Below are positions 17,959 through 25,187 of a stretch of 25,187 nt of DNA, piece by piece. This DNA is from Mitosporidium daphniae. Taxonomy: Eukaryota > Microsporidia. The notes under the pieces were generated by a model, which had not been told where the DNA came from, searched no databases, and saw only the letters and a list, made by a program, of their open reading frames with translations. Position numbers and translations under genes: made by a program. The stretch is taken from positions 1 through 25,187 of the forward strand of contig NW_013546148.1 in the NCBI RefSeq assembly GCF_000760515.2. Reading direction: 5' to 3'. The number at the start of each line of letters is the position of its first letter. The stretch's first letter is position 1.

Positions 17959-18763
17959 CTATTTTTTACTGAAGCTTACCCGAATCTCGTGAGAAGGTAA
18001 AATCTGGTATTTATCGAGCGCCAATCGAGCAGCATTTGCGAAAACATCATTTTCATATTCTACAAACGCAATATCCTTTTTGGAGGGCACCAGACGAACT
18101 TCTTTGAACCCAAGGTGGCTCGCGAAGAGCGAGTTGAGCCTTTCTTCCGGGGCTTCCAAGGAGGGGATGTTCTGTACAAATAAAATTTTGCTTGGCAGAC
18201 CCAGGTCAGCACCAACACCAATTGAGCCTAAAATAAAGCCAACAATATTACCAATCGACTGGGACGTCGAGATTTGATGCAACAGTTGTGACCTGGTTGG
18301 CTTCTGGATCGCAGACTGGCTCCCTATAATAGATGTTAGACACTGCAAAGGTACTTTTGTATTCATCTTGCCTAGAACGCTGCTCTTCATAATCTTGGTC
18401 CTTTTTTGAAGAAATGTAGGATTTAAACCGAGCGAATCGCACAACAATGGGCTTGTGCAAGATTATGCTTCCTTGACGAGCAACAAGAGCTTTTGAGGCT
18501 TCTTCTACCGAATCGAAAGCAACAAAAGCTTGTCCCTTCATTTTCATGTTTTTTTTGATTTTGATATCCAGAATCTTTCCAAAGGGACAAAATGCGTAGA
18601 AAAGCTCCTTTTGGAGCAGGGAAATCGACGATTTCTCATTTAAATTCTGGACATAAAGAGTTGACGAGGGAACGCCCACAAAAGTGCCCTCGCCGGCAAC
18701 GATTCCGGAAGTCGGTGGAGCCATCGAGGGGGGCGCAGAATATTGATGAGCAACTGTGGACAT
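17959..18763 (-). CDS. SNRPB2: U1A/U2B''-type spliceosomal RNA-binding protein (two RRMs)
   Basis: snRNP protein that binds U1 or U2 snRNA stem-loops. Exons 18763-18355, 18323-18252 and 18227-17959, with introns of 31 and 24 nt, give 249 residues (human U1A 282, U2B'' 225). RRM1 at about 34-112 shows TLYVQNLNEK (RNP2), FGKILDIKIKKNMKMKGQ, and AFVAF (RNP1 end). RRM2 at about 165-249 shows ILFVQNIPSLE, GFKEVRLVPSKKDIAFVEY and the ending VSFSKK, just like the U1A/U2B'' C-terminus. The linker is short. The second intron (18228-18251) is 24 nt, in frame and without a stop; retained, it would add the hydrophobic GNIVGFIL to a polar linker. The start is 39 bp from the divergent BRCT-protein start and 3 bp from an AAATTT core. 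Whether it is U1A, U2B'' or a single merged protein cannot be told. Confidence 0.94.
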
Positions 18764-18802
18764 TGAAAATTTTTTATTTTAAATCCTTTTTAAATACAAT
18801 TC
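18764..18802. promoter_or_regulatory. 39-bp bidirectional promoter region
   Basis: This is the entire space between two divergent ATGs (18763 on minus, 18803 on plus). It is almost pure A/T, with the AAATTT core at 18767-18772 followed by TTTTATTTTAAATCC. Bidirectional use is inferred from spacing. Confidence 0.55.
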
Positions 18803-21428
18803 ATGCAGCATCTTCAAAGCAACTCGGTTGTGGCCTCGAAGCTTCCCGCGTTTCCGAATGGTGCTGGGATATCTCGTCTCTCGCAAGACGTTTTTGAAAG
18901 CCAATCTCCTTTTGTTCTTTGCAAAAATTCATTGCTGCACAATTATGTGTTCTGCTGCACTGGAATTCCCCCCAACGAAAGGGTAATTCCGTTTCTTACC
19001 GTAGATAATACTTGCCGGGATCATTGAGAAATACGGTGGGCTTCTTAGCAGGCATCTGACCAACAGAGTTACCCACTTGCTCGCTCGAAAGGCAGAACCC
19101 ACAGAGAAATACAAAGTGCCCTGTTTATCTCCAACTCCTAGATGGCCGTTTTGACGTTGAAAATTCCGGTCATCCACTGCGATTTTATTTATAAAGTCGA
19201 TTTGACAGGCTCGGCTTCGGTACCATTTAACCCTTGTGATTTTAGGATGAACTTTTGCATAATTTCAGGATCAAGCCTTTGACTGGGGTGTTAATTTGTA
19301 TCACCGGCCTTCCGTTGGAAACGAGAGAGGCTCTTAAAATGCTGATCGAAAACAATGGAGGCTCGTATTCGTGTGATCTTACACGCTCATGCACCCATTT
19401 GATTGCCGAGGTAATTTTGGCATGTGCCTTTTGTAGTGCTTTGATAATGGGCCAAAATGCACCTATGCCGCCAGATGGAACATTCCCATTGTGCGTGTGC
19501 AATGGATTCACGATTCCATTTCTGCGGGAAGTTTGAATTCGCCCATTTTTCATGTAGACACGGTATGTGATGACACCCATTTGGTGACATTGAATCAACC
19601 AACCGTCCAACAAAATCAACACCAAATGCCTGCTTTATCAGACGCACAAGCAAAAATATTTTCAGGCCTAGTTTTCAGCAGCACTGACATTGAGGAATCC
19701 AAAGTTTGCTATTAGGATTTTCTTATCGATAGAAATTAAAGCTGGCAAAACTGGTGCGCATCCATGGAGGAAATTTCGTCGCAAACAAATGCACCGGGAT
19801 AACAATTTGTCCGTGGGAGTTTTGCTCTTTTGTCCAAGGCTCTTCATATGTGACCGAACATTGGTTTGAGATGGTCGTTCAGGTATCTTTGCTTTGCAAT
19901 ATTTCTTCAGAGGGAGCTTTTTATTGATCCAGAATCTTCGATCTTCTTTCGCCCATTTCGGCTATATGTGGATGTTGGGTCGAATTTTATTTTTGCAAAC
20001 AAAATATCGATATCTCTCACCGGTTTTGAAGGGCTGGAAAGGGATTACATCACAGCATACTTGAATTCGATTGGGTGCTCATCGGTTCATACCCATCTTA
20101 CTAAAAATATGGATTTACTTCTTTGTGTCAATGGAAGTAAATCGTTGGGCACCCCACAGAGCCCGGAGCTTAGCGAGTCTTTGGTTAATTCTCAAAAATA
20201 CATTGCCGCCTGCAAATGGGGCCTACCGACACTTGATTTTAGGTACACGTGAATTTGTAATTTTTAGGTTCGTATTTGGGGGGGCCCATATAAACGACCC
20301 GGCCGCTTTGGATGCCTTTATTTTGGGCTCTAAAAAAAACTTCACCTCTTTGTACAGGAAAATTGGACAGCCAGACCGACAGACCGATCATTGTGTTACG
20401 AAGAAGCACGATTTCTTGCCTAGCCCTATTCCGATCTCATCCCAGGAGCTACATTCTAACGAAGTTGACTTTTTCTTTAAATCAATCACAAGCTTTGCAG
20501 GAAATTCGTCTGCAAATAACGTCGACCTCCACCATCAGCCTTTAAAGGACATGCCCGATTCGCCGCATTTGAAAGCGAACAACAAAAGAAGGAGCAGCTT
20601 GCTTTCTAACGAAGATACACGCTCCAATATACCGGTTTACAAGGAAAACGACGTGTCTTCAGAATATTCGTCCCCAACATTTTCTCAAGATTTCAAATCC
20701 AATATTGCATTTGGGCTTCATCGAGCTGGGCTGGCCTTTTCTGATCTCCCTAACCGGGATCAAAAGGCAAGCTTATCCCTATTCAAGGGATGTGTAATAT
20801 GTTTCTCTCAGCGTCTTTGGGTAATTGACTGGGCTATTTATTTATGTGTTAGCATCGACGATCCGAGTACGTTGATATTGTGGAAGAGCGTGGTGGAGTT
20901 ATCACATGGTCGTTTTCTTCGCAAGTCACTCATTTTGTGCATCGTACACTTGGAATTATTGATTCACATAGAGGGCGCAAAAGCGGAGGAAAGATTTCGC
21001 GAGTTTAGGCTTGCCAAGAGCAGAAGTATTCCGATCGTGTCCCCTTGGTGGATTTTGGAGGTACATTGACACTTTTGCTGACGTTTTAGTCAAATGACAT
21101 GTGCTGCCTATTGCCCACACAGGCATATCCCCATACATATGACCCCATGCGCAGTCTTCAATTTCACGTTCCCGAGTCTGAAGATGCCACTGCGAATTCG
21201 GTTTGTAAAACGACCGGCATGCCAGCCCCCTCAGCGCCAAACGATGCACCAACATTTGTCCACTTTTTGGACCAAATCCTTCAGCAGAGGAAGGATGCAT
21301 GTCCCATTTTGTATTCTCCATCTCCATTTGTCGGCGATGCTAACCCCATCACCTCGGAGCCAGAAGGCGAAGATTTTTCCTCGATTCTGCTCAAAAACTC
21401 TGCCAAACGTACCCATCCATCCAATTGA
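18803..21428 (+). CDS. TopBP1/Dpb11/Rad4(Cut5)-like multi-BRCT scaffold
   Basis: Replication-initiation and checkpoint scaffold. Eleven exons: 18803-18982, 19005-19115, 19142-19219, 19246-19410, 19437-19703, 19733-19882, 19911-20242, 20268-20820, 20853-20943, 20972-21060, 21090-21428. All ten introns are 22-32 nt, and every join is in phase, giving 784 residues (Dpb11 764). BRCT1 begins VFCCTGIPPNER at about residue 48. BRCT2 follows from KPLTGVLICITGLPLETRE to VRVQWIHDS. BRCT3 starts IFSGLVFSSTD and BRCT4 ISISLTGFEGLERDY. A Ser-rich linker with KRRSSLLS precedes BRCT5, which runs from FKGCVICFSQRL and GGVITW to IPIVSPWWILE. Conserved THL/THF and Trp anchors are visible in most domains. The tail after the last BRCT (AYPHTYDP, then Ser/Pro-rich) could hold a kinase-activating region, but no clear motif is seen. 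It is the most intron-rich gene in the window. Confidence 0.93.
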
Positions 21429-21607
21429 AGTAACTGTAGACCTGTGTACAAATTCGATAAAAATATCGTACGACCCGGGGCCCCTTTTCGCCAATGCCGT
21501 TCATCACAATGGCCAAGCGTTTGTATCAAATTGTGGTGGGCCCAAAAATTAAGGCTCCAAATTTCGCTGTTAATAATAAATCCCCCTTTAATTTTACAGA
21601 AACATAC

Positions 21608-23080
21608 ATGGAGTGGGCCCAATATCGCAGGCTGCAGATCGAGCGCATCTCAAACTTGTCCGGAGGCAGCATGATCGAGGTGCTCCTGATAACCAGCATG
21701 TTTCATGTAACATCGTTGCGTCCTTTCTTCTAGGCATCAATTTCCTTTCTCAATGTGATTCTTCCCACATTGGGGGTCAAATGGTCCACATTTTCGCCGC
21801 TTGCTAGATTGTGCATGGAGAATTTTTTCATCGTCGCGCTTCATGTTGTGATCCTCGTCAACCCGTCCTTTCTTTTGTACTTTTACGCATTGATGTTTTT
21901 TTGCTGCTTGTTTCTTTTCTTGTGCTCAAAAAAGCGATTTTTTACTGGGATCCCTCATTCCAACTTTGAGCTTTCCACTGTTAGAGCATCCATATTTTTC
22001 CAGACCTATCTTTCGATTTTTGCGGTCGATTTTTCCGTTTATCCTCTCAGATTTGCAAAGACCGAAACGTACGGAATATCATTGGTATTTGGCATTTGTT
22101 ACATTGTAGATGGATATTGGCGTCGGGTGCTACATCGGAATCAACGCCGCCAACGCTAGCTATCGAAACCTTAGAGCGAAAAGCACCACGCATTTGGCAA
22201 GCAAGCCTTCCACAAACTTGCTGCTGCGAATTGGACCCCTTTTGGCGTTGAGCCTATTGCGACTAATTTCCCTCAAACTTGTCGGATATCCAGAGCATGT
22301 CTCGGAATACGGCATCCACTGGAATTTTTTCCTCTCCCTTGCTATGATTGCCTTATTTTGTGATCTCATCCGCAGATATCTTCCGCCATCGTCTTTTTAT
22401 TTTATTGGTAACGACTTTTCATTTATCTTCAGGTCTTGGCTTGGCTATCTCTTTCCTATGCGACATCATTTTCTATCTTTTTGATCTTGTTCCCATCATC
22501 CTGTCCAATGAAATAAGGCCCGTTCGCTTGGATTCGTTTACCGACTTTGTCTTAATGAATAAGGAAGGAATTGCTAGCTTACCCGGTATTGCTTGCAAAA
22601 AATTATTTCTTAGGCTACATTTCCATTTACTTGATCATTTATGGATCGTGTTTTGGCAATAAGAAGATGTTTTTGACGCCATTATTCTTGATGGCATATT
22701 TTTTCTGTGACGCCTTTGTTGCGACAGCCTCTAGACGTCTTTGCAATTGTGCATTTGTATTTTGGGCCGTTTTTTTTCTATTATACCACTCTATTCTCTC
22801 AACCACAATAAGATCGTGTTTGAATGCTCCATCAGAGCGGCCCATGAAAGAAGGAGCTCCAAAAATACCCAACATCCAATTTGGAGATGCTCTTGTTGAG
22901 GCCATCAATTACTCGCCACTTGTTACATTTTTATTTGCCAATCTGTTAACCGGCCTTGTTAATATGACCATACAAAGCTTGTTTCTAAGTCAGGGTTTAT
23001 CGTGTGTACTTGTACTTTTGTATGGCTGTATAGTTGGATGTGTTGGGCATTTTTTGAAGCTCTATTATGCAATAAAATGA
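21608..23080 (+). CDS. GWT1: GPI inositol acyltransferase Gwt1 / PIG-W
   Basis: Acylates the inositol of GlcN-PI in the ER during GPI-anchor synthesis. Five exons (21608-21706, 21734-22084, 22110-22407, 22433-22585, 22614-23080) with introns of 27, 25, 25 and 28 nt give 455 residues (yeast 490). Family landmarks are ISNLSGGSMIEV at the N-terminus, FAVDFSVYPLRFAKTETYG, MDIGVGCYIG, LLRLISLKLVGYPEHVSEYG then IHWNFFLSLA, and LMNKEGIASLPGYISIYL. About a dozen hydrophobic helices are present. I chose the ATG at 21608 because it puts the N-terminus in line with PIG-W. The same frame stays open upstream to an ATG at 21494, which would add 38 residues without family support. An AAATTT core (21559-21564) lies 44 bp upstream of the chosen start. 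Confidence 0.95.
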
Positions 23081-23147
23081 ATTTTTGGCGCCTGCATGCG
23101 TGGAAGAGATGCAAACGTATGTTTGTTTGTAACATTTATTTATACAA

Positions 23148-25187
23148 TCAAAGTCTGGCAAAGAAGATGTAAAGCAAGTTTTTGGGATGCACTTTGGAAA
23201 GGAAGTGTAAAATTATTTTGAAAAACTGGCTGTCGTTGGGGCCGATAATATGTCGCATGTTTGCAAGTATTTCGCTTCTAAACTCCAACAACGAACAGTC
23301 GATGGTCGAAGATACCACGAAATATATCTTTAACCATGCATTTGCTTCATCCAATCTGTCGGTGGCATATAAATAATGGCAGATTTGAAGCATTCTTGAG
23401 GCGTCTCTTAAAGCGCTGATCGATAGGCCATGGCCAGCAATCATTTGATCCTCGTTTTCCATAATCAAATTTTCAAAAAAGCCGATCAAAGAATAAGCAA
23501 TGGTTGATGAACACCGCAATGTTGAGGAAAAAGACTCCAATATCGGCCTAAACGAAACCAAATCAAGTTCGCTAAATTCCAAAGGAAGATAGGGAAATTT
23601 GACATTGTGGAAACGGCTGGGAGAGCAAGAAAACAGCGTTTTCTGCGATGATTTCTTGGTATGCAGCACAATAAAATCTTCAGAAACGTCTGCAAGGCGT
23701 GGGATAGAAATGGGCAAAAAGGTTACGAAAGCGTTATCTGCCGAAAAGATCCCCTGGTCGCCCATGCACGAAAAAAGCTTCATGATGGAGCAGGTTTCTG
23801 GAATCTGGAAAGAGGTCCCTGTTTTTTTAAACTCTAAAACCCCGATTTTCTTATGATGAGACTCTGCATCTTCAACTTGAACGTTTACACGTGTTGCCAT
23901 TGAGGTGGAAAGACAGTGAGAATTTCCAGAAATCGCCGTTGAAAGCATAGATGGCTTTAAAAGCCGCAAAAAAAAATATCTACAATGCACAGGAAGCCTA
24001 TCCCATGTGGATGTTTGGTGGTTAGCAGCGGAAACATTGTCCTCTGTGTCCATTTGAAGGTCAGGATACCCTATGTCAGGGTGAATTAACTCTTCACCGA
24101 TGGGATACGATGCCACATATAACAATGGCAGGGAAATCGGGTAGCTAATACGTTAATTAATGCCACAGCCTTACTTGAAAATATCGAGGTCGGTCTTCTT
24201 CATGAACAGATATCCAAGGCTCCTTGAAAGAGAAGATTGGTACCGAGAATTGTTGAAGAGAGACCTCAGAACGGAAAAATGGAGGATGTAGTCAAAATCT
24301 GGAATTTTGGCATTTAAATTGTGCCATCTTTTCTGATAAGCCAGGATGGAGGCAATATCAATAGAAGACAGGTTGATGCTTTGTAAATACGTGAAAAATT
24401 TAACCAAGCCGGTCGAGGGCCTTCCAATATGGGCTAAAGAGGTAACCGTAATAAGGGTTTCAAACTGAATCATCAAAAGCGTGCAAATCGATTTAAAGTT
24501 GAACGAGGATGTAGAAAATGAAAACGAAGGGTCCAAAATGATTTTTTCATCACTCAGGGTGTAGAACGGATAGTCCAAAAGAGAATATACATATCTAAGA
24601 CAGTAATAAAGGAAATGGAATCTCTGCGGCAGCTCGTTAGATTTAGACTTCAAGAAATACAAAACTTTGGAAAACAAATAAGCCGTCAGACAGGCTATTG
24701 AACAAACCAATGCTTGTCCCAAAAAAAATTGATTGGCAATTGGGAGATGAAACCTTGCCGCAATTTCATTAAAAAATTGATTGCCACTATAGTGAGAAGA
24801 ATAAAGCAGCCTTTTCAGCAGTGCAAACTTGGGGGATTGTCTAAATATATCATCGGATAGTGAAAAGAACGACTCAACATGGTGATAGTTGGGGCTATAA
24901 TCAAAGTCTAGCCCAATGTTCCGTAAAAGCCAGCATACTTCGGAAGGCACATACTCTGCCAAATCATCAAAGCGAAAATTATCTGTTTTCGAATTTACGT
25001 TGTAAAATACCAAATTAAAAAGGATGTCCATTCGAATAGAATACAAGGCCGTGTTTTCCATGATTATGGGAGAGATCAGCTTTTCGATTTGTGAAAATTT
25101 TAACGGCCTGCTAAAGGAACACATGCACAGCGATAGCAAAAGCGGAGACACCACAGTAGGATGGTTCAAGATTATCCCCTTGTTAGT
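23148..25187 (-). CDS. Unrecognised large helical protein (5' end outside window)
   Basis: Two exons are visible: 25187-24175, open at the window edge, and 24144-23148. They are joined by a 30-nt intron (24145-24174, GTAAGG...TTAG), and about 670 residues are present. The protein is rich in Leu, Phe, Ser and Tyr, with many predicted helices and scattered hydrophobic stretches such as FFLGQALVCSIACLTAYLF. It has no signal peptide visible (start not seen) and no catalytic motif that I recognise. The helical, repeat-like texture would fit a HEAT- or TPR-like scaffold. It ends 67 bp from the convergent Gwt1 stop. I do not assign a function. Confidence 0.8.

Noticed and set aside
21494-21607. Upstream in-frame ATG adding 38 residues to Gwt1
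   Set aside because: The family starts close to ISNLSGGS; the extension covers the promoter-like AAATTT and GGGCCC sites.
1-25187. CRISPR arrays, insertion sequences, transposases, rRNA or tRNA genes
   Set aside because: No spaced repeats, terminal inverted repeats with a transposase, rRNA segments or tRNA T-arm/B-box patterns were seen on either strand.

Overview
This is nuclear DNA from a eukaryote with a very compact genome. Seventeen well-supported genes fill about 25 kb on both strands. Most are split by spliceosomal introns of only 22-36 nt, and gaps between genes range from about 9 to 885 bp. The gene set is fungal in flavour: Gwt1-type GPI inositol acyltransferase, Pex14, a Dpb11/Rad4-like BRCT scaffold, separate-subunit-style capping enzyme, V-ATPase c''. 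The extreme compaction and tiny introns point to an early-diverging fungus on the Rozella/microsporidia side (for example a Mitosporidium-like organism). That placement is inference. Unlike derived microsporidia, it keeps a mitochondrial-type 3-hydroxyacyl-CoA dehydrogenase and a peroxin.

Layout. 1-1949: the 3' part of the mRNA capping guanylyltransferase (+) converges on choline-phosphate cytidylyltransferase (-). 2289-4072: a kinesin-10/Kid (KIF22)-like motor (-) whose motor domain carries an in-frame TAA. 4433-5947: an unrecognised protein (-), divergent from a PPIL3-like cyclophilin (+, 5996-6591) across 48 bp. 6644-10473: a run of + strand genes: HADH, CstF-64/Rna15 and S-adenosylmethionine synthetase. 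10581-12170: a coiled-coil protein (+), convergent with the CTD phosphatase FCP1 (-, 12219-14237). FCP1 starts 9 bp after the stop of an FKBP-TPR immunophilin (-). 15101-15985: the longest stretch without a firm gene. 15986-18763 (-): V-ATPase c'', Pex14 and a U1A/U2B''-type RNA-binding protein. 18803-23080 (+): a TopBP1/Dpb11/Rad4-like protein with ten introns, then Gwt1/PIG-W. 23148 to the window end (-): an unrecognised large protein, 5' end outside the window.

There is no operon logic, but function clusters around mRNA maturation (capping enzyme, CstF-64, U1A/U2B'', a PPIL3-like cyclophilin, FCP1) and chromosome and checkpoint biology (Kid-like kinesin, TopBP1-like scaffold). The rest is lipid, GPI, peroxisome and V-ATPase housekeeping. 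A palindromic AAATTT core sits within about 65 bp upstream of nearly every start codon and is the best candidate for a shared promoter element. Two genes (kinesin, FCP1) carry single-base lesions, and there are two isolated N bases, so base-level quality or strain polymorphism needs care.
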